DNA from: SCTD01 sp963784675
Lineage (GTDB): Bacteria > Actinomycetota > Actinomycetes > Mycobacteriales > SCTD01
Length of the DNA: 64,000 nucleotides
Direction: 5' to 3'
Assembly (NCBI GenBank): GCA_963784675.1
Contig: CAWASE010000001.1
Span: 248,001 to 312,000, forward strand
In this document: in pieces, positions 17,252 through 25,689 of the stretch
Position numbering within the stretch: the stretch's first letter is position 1
Layout: every line of letters begins with the position of its first letter
The notes under the pieces: generated by a model
Told to the model about the DNA's origin: nothing
What the model saw: the letters and a program-made list of their open reading frames with translations, nothing else
Database searches by the model: none
Position numbers and translations under genes: made by a program

Positions 17252-19201
17252 ATGTGGCAGGTCTCAGCGGGTGCCAACGCGGTCGTGAGCCTGGCCTACT
17301 TCGGCATCTTCTTCGCCATCGCGCTGCCGCTGGTCCGTCACGGCCAGCTGCTCAGCAACAAGCTCGGCGCGGCCACGGCGGCCATCTTCTTCAGCTGCGG
17401 CGTAGGACACGGCCTGCACGTCGTCCACACGGTCCTGCCGCTGCTGGGCAGTGACTCCCCGGAGGCGTTCGCCGCTCGCACCGTCTCCTTCCACGACGTC
17501 GCGTGGTCGTGCCTGACGGCGCTGATCGGCCTGTACTACTGGACGCTGCGTCGTACCTACGGAGCGCTGATGCAGGGCGCGACGCTGTTCGAGGATCTGG
17601 AGGCCAAGCGGCGGCGTACCGAGCTCGCCGCCCAGCGGGCGGTGCTCGCCGCACGCAGCGAGGCCGAGGCCGAGCGCGACGCGCAGGCGGCGATGCTGCG
17701 CGGCATCGTCGACAGCGACCAGACCCTCATCTACGCCAAGGACCTGGACGGACGCTATCTGCTCACCAACCTGGCCTTCGAGCGCGCCTTCGGGCTGACC
17801 GCGGGCGAGCTGATCGGCCGCACCGACCAGCACCTGGACCCCGAGCTCGCGACCGTCTGGCGGAGCAACGACCTGCAGGCCCGTCAGGGCCGCTACGAGG
17901 TCGAGGAGATCGCCGAGACGCGGGAGGGTCGTCGCTACTACGAGTCGACCAAGTTCCCGCTGCACGACGGCGCAGGCCGCCTCTACGGCACCTGCGGAGT
18001 GTCCTCGGACGTCACCGTGAGCCGTCGGTCGGTCGAGGTGCTCCAGGAGGCGCACGAGCAGGCGCTGGCCGCGTCGCGCCACAAGTCTGCCTTCCTGGCC
18101 ACCATGAGCCACGAGATCCGGACCCCGCTGAACGGTGTCCTGGGACTGACCTCGTTGCTCCTGACCAGCCCGCTGAACAACGAGCAGCGGCTGTGGGCGA
18201 CCCAGGCGCAACGCTCCGGCCAGGACCTGCTGCGGATCGTCAACGACGTGCTGGACCTGGCCAAGGTCGAGTCGGGCCGGGTGGTCCTGGAGCAGCTGCC
18301 CTTCGATCTGGCCGAGCTGGCCCAGGCCGCGGTCGATGTCGTCGGCAGGCACGCCAGCCGGGGCCTCCGGCTCGTCGTGGAGGTCGACCCGCTGGTGCCC
18401 GTCCGTCGCCTCGGTGATCCGGCCCGGCTGCGACAGGTGCTGGTCAACCTCGTCGGCAACGCGGTGAAGTTCACGGCGCAGGGCTCGGTGACCGTTCGGG
18501 TGGGGCAGCAGGACGACGACGTCCTGCTCCAGGTGAGCGACACCGGCATCGGCATGACGGCCGAGCAGACCGACCGGCTGTTCACCGCCTTCACCCAGGC
18601 CGACGCCTCGACCACCCGCAGGTACGGCGGGACCGGTCTCGGCCTGGCGATCGTGCGCGGTCTGGTGGACGCGATGGGCGGCGCGGTGCAGGTGCGGAGC
18701 ACGGTGGGGGGCGGGAGCACGTTCACCGTGGTGCTGCCCCTGCCCGTGACCGACACGATCCCGGACCTGAGCCTGCCCGAACCGAGACAGGCCCCGCAGT
18801 CGCGCATCGGACGGGTGCTGCTGGCTGAGGACAACGCCATCAACCGGCTCGTCGCGCAGGCCACGCTGCAGGGCATGGGCCTGACCGTCGAGCTCGTGAA
18901 CGACGGTCTGCAGGCCTGCGAGGCGGCCCGGTCCGGCGGCTTCGACCTGGTCCTGATGGACTGCCAGATGCCGGGCCTGGACGGGTTGGAGGCCACCCGG
19001 CGGCTGCGCGCGGCCGGACTCGTCGACCTACCGATCGTCGCGATGACGGCCAGCGCCTTCGACGAGGACCGGCGGGCCTGCGCCGAGGCCGGCATGGACG
19101 ACTTCCTGCCCAAGCCGTGGACCCCGCAACAGCTCGACGAGATCCTCGACCGGTACCTGCCGACGCGTCGGGAGACCCACGATGAGAGCTGTCCCAGGTA
19201 G
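17252..19201 (+). CDS. Hybrid sensor histidine kinase with ethylene-receptor-like membrane domain
   Basis: 649 residues. Three membrane helices in the first 100 residues, then a coiled coil, a PAS domain (about 145-260), HisKA with phospho-acceptor His287 in SHEIRTPLNG, HATPase (NLVGNAVKFT, DTGIGM, GTGLGLAIV) and a C-terminal receiver with phospho-acceptor Asp570 in MDCQMPGLDG. All signalling residues look intact. The first two helices match the plant ETR1 sensor in spacing: AYFxI with Tyr16, then Cys49 and His53 in CGVGH, against Tyr32, Cys65 and His69 of ETR1. The position of ETR1 Asp25 is Asn9 here. No partner regulator is adjacent. Ligand unknown. Confidence 0.9.
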   Translation: MWQVSAGANAVVSLAYFGIFFAIALPLVRHGQLLSNKLGAATAAIFFSCGVGHGLHVVHTVLPLLGSDSPEAFAARTVSFHDVAWSCLTALIGLYYWTLRRTYGALMQGATLFEDLEAKRRRTELAAQRAVLAARSEAEAERDAQAAMLRGIVDSDQTLIYAKDLDGRYLLTNLAFERAFGLTAGELIGRTDQHLDPELATVWRSNDLQARQGRYEVEEIAETREGRRYYESTKFPLHDGAGRLYGTCGVSSDVTVSRRSVEVLQEAHEQALAASRHKSAFLATMSHEIRTPLNGVLGLTSLLLTSPLNNEQRLWATQAQRSGQDLLRIVNDVLDLAKVESGRVVLEQLPFDLAELAQAAVDVVGRHASRGLRLVVEVDPLVPVRRLGDPARLRQVLVNLVGNAVKFTAQGSVTVRVGQQDDDVLLQVSDTGIGMTAEQTDRLFTAFTQADASTTRRYGGTGLGLAIVRGLVDAMGGAVQVRSTVGGGSTFTVVLPLPVTDTIPDLSLPEPRQAPQSRIGRVLLAEDNAINRLVAQATLQGMGLTVELVNDGLQACEAARSGGFDLVLMDCQMPGLDGLEATRRLRAAGLVDLPIVAMTASAFDEDRRACAEAGMDDFLPKPWTPQQLDEILDRYLPTRRETHDESCPR

Positions 19202-19267
19202 GAGCGGGTGCCCTGGCCGTCGGTGCAGGTGGCCGCCAGCCCGGACGGACTGCAGGCCGCCGGCGTG

Positions 19268-21268
19268 CTACCAGTGCACGCCGGGCAGCAGCCGGACCAT
19301 CGCCGCGGCGCCGCGCGAGAGCGCCTCGGGGGCTGCCTCGGTCGGCTTGCGGTCCGAGCCGCCGGCGGCGACGGAGTCCGGGAACACGTGGTAAGCGGTG
19401 TGCAGCACGGCGTCGACCATCTTGGGGGCCAGCGCATAGAGCACGACCGCCGTCGTGCCGAGCTTGGTGCCGACGTGCTTGGGCTGGTTCTCCAGCGCCC
19501 CGACGATCATCTGACCGGCCTGCTCGGGCGTGAGCGTCGGGAAGGCGTCGTAGATCTTGGTCGGGGCGATCATCGGCGTGCGCACGAGCGGCATGTGCAC
19601 GTTGGTGAAGGTGACGCCGTCGCCGATCAGCTCGCTGGACACCACGCGGCTGAACGCGTCCAGCGCCGCCTTGCTCGCGACGTAGGCCGAGAAGCGCGGC
19701 ACGTTGGTCTGCACGCCGATCGAGCTGACGTTCACGACGTGGCCGAACTTGCGCTCGGTCATGCTCGGCAGCAGCTCCAGCACCAGCCGCACCGGCGCGA
19801 AGTAGTTCAGCGCCATGGTCCGCTCGAAGTCGTGGAAGCGGTCATACGACAGCTTCACGCTGCGACGGATGGAGCGGCCCGCGTTGTTGACGAGCATGTC
19901 GACGGCGCCGTGGTCGGCGAGCATCTGCTTGACGCAGGCGCTGGTCGACTCCTCGCTGGTCAGGTCGACGGAGTACACGTCGGCCTTGCCGCCGGCGGCC
20001 TCGATCTCGGCCTTGACCTTCTCCAGCTCCTCGGTCCTGCGCGCCAGCAGCAGCGGGATGCCGCCCTTCTCGGCGACCTGCAGGGCCACCTCGCGGCCGA
20101 TGCCGGACGACGCGCCGGTGACGGCGATGGTGCGTCCGGCCAGGATGCCGCCGGTGCGCTGGCGGCGGGCCTTGAGCGGGTCCAGGTGCTGCGCCCAGTA
20201 GTCCCACAGCCGCTGGACGTAGCTGGCGAACTCCGGCGGCGCCGCGACGCCCAGCGCGTGCAGCTCGCGCCGGGTGGCGACGGCGGCGAACTCGGACGCG
20301 AACGTCAGGTGCGGCACGACCTCGGGCGGGATGCCGATGCGGGCCAGCGCGAGGTCCTTCACGGCCGTGACGCCCGGGACCTTGCTCAACAGGTTCAGCC
20401 CCATCGCCGCCGGCGCGAACAGCCGCTTCTCCAGGCCGGCGACGATCTTGGGAGCGCCGGCTGCCTCGGCCATCGCGTTGTAGATGCTGATGAGCTTCTG
20501 CGGCCGCGGGTGCACCAGGTGGAAGGCCCGTCCGTCCAGACCGTCGGCGTGCATCAGGGCGTCCATCGCGTCGACGACGTAGTCGACCGGGACGACGTTG
20601 GTGCTGCCGAGGTCGGGCGCCACCAGCGGCAACCGCCCGGCCGCCGGCAGGTCGCCGATGCCGGCCAGCAGCGGGAACAGGTAGTAGGGACCGTCGATCT
20701 TGTCCATCTCGCCGGTACGCGAGTCTCCGACGACGACAGCCGGCCGGTACACGCGCCAGGGCACCTCGGACTGCTCGCGCACCAGCCGCTCGGCCTCGTA
20801 CTTGGTCGCGTGGTACGGCGAGGGCAGGACCTGGTTCTCGGCGAACATGTCCTCGGTGAAGCGGCCCTGGTGCTCGCCGGCGACGGCCACGCTCGAGACG
20901 TGGTGCAGCCGCTTGGCGTGCAGCGTCTGGGCCAGCTCGACGACGCGGCGGGTGCCCTCGACGTTCACCTGTCGGTTGCGCTCGTCGTCGGCGCGCATGT
21001 CGTAGAGCGCCGCGAGGTGCACGACGTGGTCGACGCCCTGCAGCAGCGTGCGGTCGGCCTCGCTGAGCCCCAACCCGTCCGCGGACAGGTCACCGACGAC
21101 TGCGTGGACGCGGTCTCCGCCACCGAGCCGCTCGGCCAGCGCCTGCAGCCTGCTGACCGAGCTCTGCCGCGCCATCGCGTAGATGGTCACGTCCTCCCGG
21201 TCCAGCAGTCGCTCGAGCAGGTTGCGGCCCAGGAAGCCGGTGGCGCCGGTCACGAAGTACGTCGTCAT
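19268..21268 (-). CDS. Two-domain SDR, acyl-CoA reductase-like (AcrA1 type)
   Basis: 666 residues made of two reductase units. The N-terminal half is an extended SDR (TGATGFLGRNLLERLL at residue 7, YHATKYEAE active site near 155), like the NAD-binding half of fatty acyl-CoA reductases. The C-terminal half is a classical SDR (TGASSGIGREVA near 385, VNVSSIG, YVASKAAL). The same architecture occurs in M. tuberculosis Rv3391 (acrA1), annotated as a fatty acyl-CoA reductase. Lipid or wax precursor reduction is therefore likely but unproven. It converges with the hybrid kinase gene. The ATG start has no strong ribosome-binding site. Confidence 0.85.
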   Translation of the reverse strand: MTTYFVTGATGFLGRNLLERLLDREDVTIYAMARQSSVSRLQALAERLGGGDRVHAVVGDLSADGLGLSEADRTLLQGVDHVVHLAALYDMRADDERNRQVNVEGTRRVVELAQTLHAKRLHHVSSVAVAGEHQGRFTEDMFAENQVLPSPYHATKYEAERLVREQSEVPWRVYRPAVVVGDSRTGEMDKIDGPYYLFPLLAGIGDLPAAGRLPLVAPDLGSTNVVPVDYVVDAMDALMHADGLDGRAFHLVHPRPQKLISIYNAMAEAAGAPKIVAGLEKRLFAPAAMGLNLLSKVPGVTAVKDLALARIGIPPEVVPHLTFASEFAAVATRRELHALGVAAPPEFASYVQRLWDYWAQHLDPLKARRQRTGGILAGRTIAVTGASSGIGREVALQVAEKGGIPLLLARRTEELEKVKAEIEAAGGKADVYSVDLTSEESTSACVKQMLADHGAVDMLVNNAGRSIRRSVKLSYDRFHDFERTMALNYFAPVRLVLELLPSMTERKFGHVVNVSSIGVQTNVPRFSAYVASKAALDAFSRVVSSELIGDGVTFTNVHMPLVRTPMIAPTKIYDAFPTLTPEQAGQMIVGALENQPKHVGTKLGTTAVVLYALAPKMVDAVLHTAYHVFPDSVAAGGSDRKPTEAAPEALSRGAAAMVRLLPGVHW

Positions 21269-21471
21269 GCGGGGAGTGTCTCAGATCATGGCTACCGACG
21301 GGTAGCCCCCTGAGCCAGGGGTCCAGGGCGCCGATGGTGGTGGGTGGGGTGCCGCGGGTCAAGGCGACAAGCCAGCCATCGCCGGCCTCGGCTCCTCCCG
21401 TCGACGAAGCCTGCGGTAATGCCCGCGGTCGGTCCGGACACTTCCTGGTGAGCCGACAACAAGGAGTGCAC

Positions 21472-22077
21472 GTGTCCCCCGAGATCGAGGACGAGGCCCG
21501 CCTGGACGCGCTGTGGCGCGCGCACGCTCCGGCCGTCGTGCGCTACGCCCGCCGGCGTGTGCTGCCGGCCGAGGTCGACGAGGTGGTCGCCGAGACCTTC
21601 CTGGTGGCCTGGCGGCGGCTGGACGAGGTGCCGCCCGTCCCGCTGCCGTGGCTGCTCGGGGTGGCCAGGGGCGTCAGTGCCAACGTGTGCCGCTCGGCCC
21701 GGCGACGCGACGCTCTCACCACCCGTCTCGGCCGCCAGCCGCCGGTGCTGCCGCCGCTCACGACGGACCTGCCGACGCCGCTGGAGCTCGCGCTGCAGTC
21801 GCTGCGTCCCGACGATCGCGAGCTGCTCACGCTGCTGGCCTGGGACGGCCTGTCGCGCGAAGAGGCAGCGACCGCCCTCGGCGTCAGCCGCGGCACGTTC
21901 GCCGTCCGGCTGCACCGTGTCCGACGGCGCGTCCGGCACCTGCTCGACGGCGACGGCGAACCGGCGCCCGCTCCCCCGCCGGTCGCTGCACTGCCCGCAA
22001 GAACCACCGCGCGGCCCCCGGCCAGCCAGCCGACCGCCTCTGCCGACACAGCCCTGGAGAGGACCACGACCCCATGA
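21472..22077 (+). CDS. ECF-type RNA polymerase sigma factor
   Basis: 201 residues from a GTG preceded by AAGGAG. Region 2 (LWRAHAPAVVRYARRR...VVAETFLVAWRR, residues 12-50) and region 4 (LRPDDRELLTLLAWDGLSRE...GVSRGTFAVRLHRVRRRV, about 105-155) are separated by a short linker, the ECF layout without region 3. A Pro/Ala-rich tail follows. Its stop overlaps the start of the next gene (ATGA), which encodes a single-pass membrane protein, the usual sign of a sigma/regulator pair. Confidence 0.88.
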   Translation: MSPEIEDEARLDALWRAHAPAVVRYARRRVLPAEVDEVVAETFLVAWRRLDEVPPVPLPWLLGVARGVSANVCRSARRRDALTTRLGRQPPVLPPLTTDLPTPLELALQSLRPDDRELLTLLAWDGLSREEAATALGVSRGTFAVRLHRVRRRVRHLLDGDGEPAPAPPPVAALPARTTARPPASQPTASADTALERTTTP

Positions 22078-23210
22078 TCACCGAACGTCAGCTCACCGAC
22101 CTGTTCCGCGCCGTCGACCCCCTGGCCGCGGATCCCAGCCCGGCCGCGACCGAGCAGCACCTGAGCGCGGCGCGTCGGGTGCTGGACATCCGTCGCGCAG
22201 CCGCACCCTCCGTCCCGGCTTCGTCCTGGCGGCGACGGCTGGTCACGGTCGCCGCGGCGGCGGTGGCGCTCCCGGTGGCTGCCACCGTTCTCGTTCCAGT
22301 GGTGTCCGAGCGGTTCAGCGCGCAGACGCCCCTGGCCGGGACCGCGTACGCGAGCGAGGGCGGCCTGTCGTGCGGGAGCGGCTACGCCGCCGCGATCCGG
22401 CCGTCCGCCGCCGACCCGCGCCCCTGGCCGGACCGGTTGCCGGATGGCTGGACGGTGCGGGACGTGTTCGCCCGCAGCTACACCGGGACCAGCGGCTGGT
22501 GCGGGACGCCGTCGCTCAACGTCGTCGAGCTCGATGCGACCGAGACCATCGTGGGCAGCATCCGGGTGACCGGACCGGCCCGGGTCGAGGTCGGAGACGG
22601 CCCGGCCCCGGTGCCGGACCGCGTCGGCCCCTACGCCGCCCGCCGGTTCGTGCCGATCGCCAACGTCCAGCCGCCGACCGGGCACGACGCCTGGATCGTC
22701 ACCGACGCCGGCGGCGACCAGTGGTACGCCAGTGTCGACGGCTACCCGACCGGGCGCGCACGCGAGCTGCTGGGCGCGCTGACGCTCGGCGACGGCGCCG
22801 TCGACTGGGATGCCACCCGCACCCCCGGCCTGCGTGTGCTGCACCGGCGGACGGGGGCGCCCTATGCCACTCGTGTGACCGCCGGGCAGGACTGGTACCT
22901 GCGCTTCAACGCTCCCGGCGGGGAGCAGCAGCTGGAAGCGACCAGCGGACGGGAGGGCAACAGGGCGCTGAGCCAGGCGACCGTCGGCAGCCGGCTCACC
23001 ACGGTCGCCGGGCGCCCCGCCTTCCTGTTCCAGGACGAGGGCCGCCCGGTGGCCGTCGTCACCGACCTCGCACCCGGCGGCACGGTCTACGCCGACGTCC
23101 GGGGCAACCTCGAGCAGGTGCTGGCGATGCTTGCGTCGGTGCGGTCCCTGCCCGCCGACGACAAGCGTCTGGAGCGTTACGCGCTGGACGAGGAGTACGC
23201 CGAGAACTAA
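22074..23210 (+). CDS. Membrane-anchored partner of the ECF sigma factor (putative anti-sigma or sensor)
   Basis: 378 residues. A cytoplasmic N-terminus of about 55 residues (LTDLFRAVDPLAADPSPAATEQHLSAARRVL), one membrane helix (about 59-80), then an extracytoplasmic domain with two Cys (CGSGYAAA, WCGTPSLN) that may form a disulfide. The N-terminal layout resembles proteins that follow ECF sigma genes in Actinobacteria. I see no zinc-binding anti-sigma motif (HxxxCxxC). Regulation of the sigma factor is inferred from translational coupling only. Confidence 0.7.
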   Translation: MITERQLTDLFRAVDPLAADPSPAATEQHLSAARRVLDIRRAAAPSVPASSWRRRLVTVAAAAVALPVAATVLVPVVSERFSAQTPLAGTAYASEGGLSCGSGYAAAIRPSAADPRPWPDRLPDGWTVRDVFARSYTGTSGWCGTPSLNVVELDATETIVGSIRVTGPARVEVGDGPAPVPDRVGPYAARRFVPIANVQPPTGHDAWIVTDAGGDQWYASVDGYPTGRARELLGALTLGDGAVDWDATRTPGLRVLHRRTGAPYATRVTAGQDWYLRFNAPGGEQQLEATSGREGNRALSQATVGSRLTTVAGRPAFLFQDEGRPVAVVTDLAPGGTVYADVRGNLEQVLAMLASVRSLPADDKRLERYALDEEYAEN

Positions 23211-23230
23211 CGCGTCCAACGACCTCACCC

Positions 23231-23295
23231 CCGACGACCTACGTCCAGGTGGGCCCTCATCGCCGTGTGGAACCCCGTTCGACGTAGATCGTCGG
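23231..23295. repeat. Long inverted repeat between convergent genes
   Basis: CCGACGACCTACGTC (23231-23245) and GACGTAGATCGTCGG (23281-23295) are inverted copies matching at 14 of 15 positions, separated by 35 bases. They fill the gap between two convergent genes. A bidirectional terminator is the simplest reading, although the loop is long and no T run follows. Confidence 0.5.
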
Positions 23296-23315
23296 CGAAG
23301 GGGGGCGGGCGGTGC

Positions 23316-24143
23316 TCAGGTGTCGTCGGGGTGGGCGTGCACGGTCTGCGGCGCACCGACGCTGGCCTCGCGGCCCGGCAGGGCGATCCGGTAGAGGCAG
23401 GCGTCGCAGTTCATCCGCAGGTCGCCGTGCAGCACCTCGTCGAACCGCGCGGCGAGCAGCGCGGCGAGCGCGTCGGAGTCGCCCAGCGGCCCCGAGACCG
23501 TCACGTCGAGTCCTTCGACGCCACGCGCCTGCCGGGCGACGAGGTCCGGCAGCCGCCCGGGTCCGAGGAAGTAGCGGGCGACCGACACCGACACCGCCCC
23601 CTGCGCGCGCAGCCTCTCCAACGCCTGCGGTACCGAGGGGCGCGCCGTGGAGGCGAAGGCGAGGTCGACGCTGGCGTAGTCGCGCCCCTCGAACAGCAGT
23701 CGGGCCGTGGCGGCGACGTCGGCGTTCGCGGCCGGGTCGAGCGCGCCCCCGGCGACGAGCACGACCGGGGCGGCAGGGTCGGCTCCGGCCTCGGCGAGCC
23801 GCTGCGCCAGCACCTCGACCAGCACCGGGTGCGGCCCCAGCGGGCGTCCGTAGCGCAGCCGCACCCGCCGGTGGGCCAGCCGGCCGGCCCGGACCGAGGC
23901 GGCCACGTCGGTCTTGCTGTGCGAGGCAGGAGTGAGCAGCAGCGGCAGGACGACGACGTCGTCGACGCCCTCCTCCGCGAGCGTCGCGAGCGCCGAACGC
24001 ACCGACGGTGAGGCGTTGTCGACGTAGGCCGCACGCGCTGACAGGCCCGGGCGCAGGGCGGCGGTGCGGGCCAGCAGCGCCTGGACGACCGCCTGCGCAC
24101 CGGGGTCCTTGGAGCCGTGGGCCACCCCCAGCAGCACCGTCAC
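23316..24143 (-). CDS. Sirohydrochlorin chelatase family protein (CbiX/SirB-like)
   Basis: 275 residues. The GTG start overlaps the stop of the upstream methyltransferase gene (GTGA). Two tandem chelatase-like domains: the first has GVAHGSKD (metal-binding His, residue 8) and PLLLTPASHSKTD near residue 75; the second covers about 130-230. A C-terminal CDACLYRIALPG motif is typical of actinobacterial members next to cobA. It would insert iron into sirohydrochlorin for siroheme, the cofactor of the neighbouring sulfite reductase; a cobalt role in cobalamin synthesis cannot be excluded. Confidence 0.88.
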   Translation of the reverse strand: MTVLLGVAHGSKDPGAQAVVQALLARTAALRPGLSARAAYVDNASPSVRSALATLAEEGVDDVVVLPLLLTPASHSKTDVAASVRAGRLAHRRVRLRYGRPLGPHPVLVEVLAQRLAEAGADPAAPVVLVAGGALDPAANADVAATARLLFEGRDYASVDLAFASTARPSVPQALERLRAQGAVSVSVARYFLGPGRLPDLVARQARGVEGLDVTVSGPLGDSDALAALLAARFDEVLHGDLRMNCDACLYRIALPGREASVGAPQTVHAHPDDT

Positions 24144-25399
24144 GGCACGATCCTGGCAGCCACGACCTCGCCCACCACCACCACGGCGGGGTTGCGCAGG
24201 TGCCCGGCGTCCGCGGCCGCGTGCGCCAGCGTGCTGACCACCGTCTCCTGACCGGGCAGGCCGGCCTCCTGCACGACCGCGACGGGGGTGTCGCCGGCGC
24301 GTCCCCCGGCCAGCAGCGCCGCGCAGACCGCGGGCAGCCGTCCGACGGCCATCAGCAGCACCAGGGTGCCGCCGAGCCGCGCCAGGGCGTCCCAGTCGAC
24401 GGTGCTGCCGGGGTCGCCGGGCGGCAGGTGCGCCGACACCACCGCGAACGACTGCGTGACGCCGCGGGCCGTCACCGGGATGCCCGCCAGGGCCGGCCCC
24501 GCCAGCGCGCTGCTGACCCCCGGCACGACCTCGACCGCGACGCCCGCCTCCACGCACGCCGCGACCTCCTCGATGCCACGCGCGAACACGTGCACGTCGC
24601 CGCCCTTGAGCCGGACGACGCGGCGGCCGGTGGCGGCCTCGCGGACCAGCAGCGCCTCGATGTCGCTCTGCGACCACGAGGCACCCCCCGGCGTCTTGCC
24701 GACCTCGACCACCTCCACCCCGGCGGGCAGCTCGACCTGCGGGGCCAGCCGGTCGCGGACGACGAGGTCGGCGCCGGCGAGCAGACGGCGACCCCGCACC
24801 GTCAGCAGCCCCGGGTCACCGGGCCCGCCACCGACCAGGGCGACCGAGCCCGTCCCCGGGCGCGCACGCCGCAGCGGCAGGTCGCCGACCTCCAGCGCCA
24901 GCGCCAGCGCGTCCCGCAGCGCGACCGCCCGGCGCGGGTCGCGGCCGGCACTCACCGACACCGTCACGTCGTCGACGCGGGCGACCGCCGGCAGCCAGGC
25001 CGCCGACAGCGACGCGTCGTCGGCGCGTACGCACCAGACCTGACGCTGCTCGCACGCCGCGGCCACCTCGTCGTCGACGGCTCCGGTGCAGGCCAGCACC
25101 AGCCAGGCGCCGGCGACGTCGGTCGCGACGAAGGCCCGCACCGCCACAGCGAGATCGGGAAAGCCGTCGACCACCGAAAGCGCCACGACGTCGACCTGCG
25201 CTCCCGCCGCCAGCACGGCGCGGGCCCGCCGGGCCGCCACCGCTCCCGCGCCGACGACCAGCACCCGGCGCCCGGTGAGGTCCAGGTGCACCGGCAGCCG
25301 GAGCGGCGGGTCCGCGGGCACAGAGACGGGCGCAGGCTCGGGCACGGGGACAGCCTGCCAGCCTGCTGCCGGCCCGGTCCGTGACCGGTCCAACACCAT
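24140..25399 (-). CDS. cobA: Uroporphyrinogen-III C-methyltransferase fused to siroheme-synthase N-domain
   Basis: 419 residues from the ATG at 25399. Upstream starts extend the frame over the divergent leader-peptide region and are rejected, though a GTG 16 codons further in is also possible. The N-terminal CysG-like dehydrogenase half has GRRVLVVGAGAVAARRA. The C-terminal tetrapyrrole methylase half has VGGGPGDPGLLTVRG, VVRDRL and GIPVTARG. It makes precorrin-2 from uroporphyrinogen III and may oxidise it to sirohydrochlorin. The adjacent chelatase completes siroheme synthesis. It is divergent from the sulfite reductase operon. Confidence 0.9.
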   Translation of the reverse strand: MVLDRSRTGPAAGWQAVPVPEPAPVSVPADPPLRLPVHLDLTGRRVLVVGAGAVAARRARAVLAAGAQVDVVALSVVDGFPDLAVAVRAFVATDVAGAWLVLACTGAVDDEVAAACEQRQVWCVRADDASLSAAWLPAVARVDDVTVSVSAGRDPRRAVALRDALALALEVGDLPLRRARPGTGSVALVGGGPGDPGLLTVRGRRLLAGADLVVRDRLAPQVELPAGVEVVEVGKTPGGASWSQSDIEALLVREAATGRRVVRLKGGDVHVFARGIEEVAACVEAGVAVEVVPGVSSALAGPALAGIPVTARGVTQSFAVVSAHLPPGDPGSTVDWDALARLGGTLVLLMAVGRLPAVCAALLAGGRAGDTPVAVVQEAGLPGQETVVSTLAHAAADAGHLRNPAVVVVGEVVAARIVP

Positions 25400-25441
25400 C
25401 GTTGCGCCCGCACGAGCCGGCTGGTGTGCGACGCTGTCTCC

Positions 25442-25534
25442 ATGTGCTCCCTGGTCTGTCGCCCCGCGGGTGCGGGGCTCGTGTCGCGTCGACACGTCGA
25501 CCTCAAGCGCACCGCCAGCGCCGTCTGTCGCTGA
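25442..25534 (+). CDS. Sulfur-operon leader peptide (putative attenuator, 30 residues)
   Basis: An ATG opens a 30-codon frame starting MCSLVC and ending SRRHVDLKRTASAVCR. The RRHVDL and SA-x-C-R signature matches the short putative leader peptides found ahead of sulfur assimilation genes in Actinobacteria. It has three cysteines, two near the start and one next to the end. Translation stalling when Cys-tRNA is scarce could control the downstream sulfite reductase gene, which begins 155 bases after its stop. Cysteine-responsive attenuation is known for other actinobacterial upstream ORFs. Here it is inferred. Confidence 0.75.
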   Translation: MCSLVCRPAGAGLVSRRHVDLKRTASAVCR

Positions 25535-25689
25535 CTCTTCCGGGCTGGGCGGCCCTCCCACCGCCGCGAGCACCACGAGCACGGGCCGGCAGCCCGCGCT
25601 GACGGTCGTCACCACCTGACGACCGTCGCCTGCACGTCACCCGTCCGACCAGCCGGTCGGACCCCACGCAGACGAACCCGGAGTACTTC

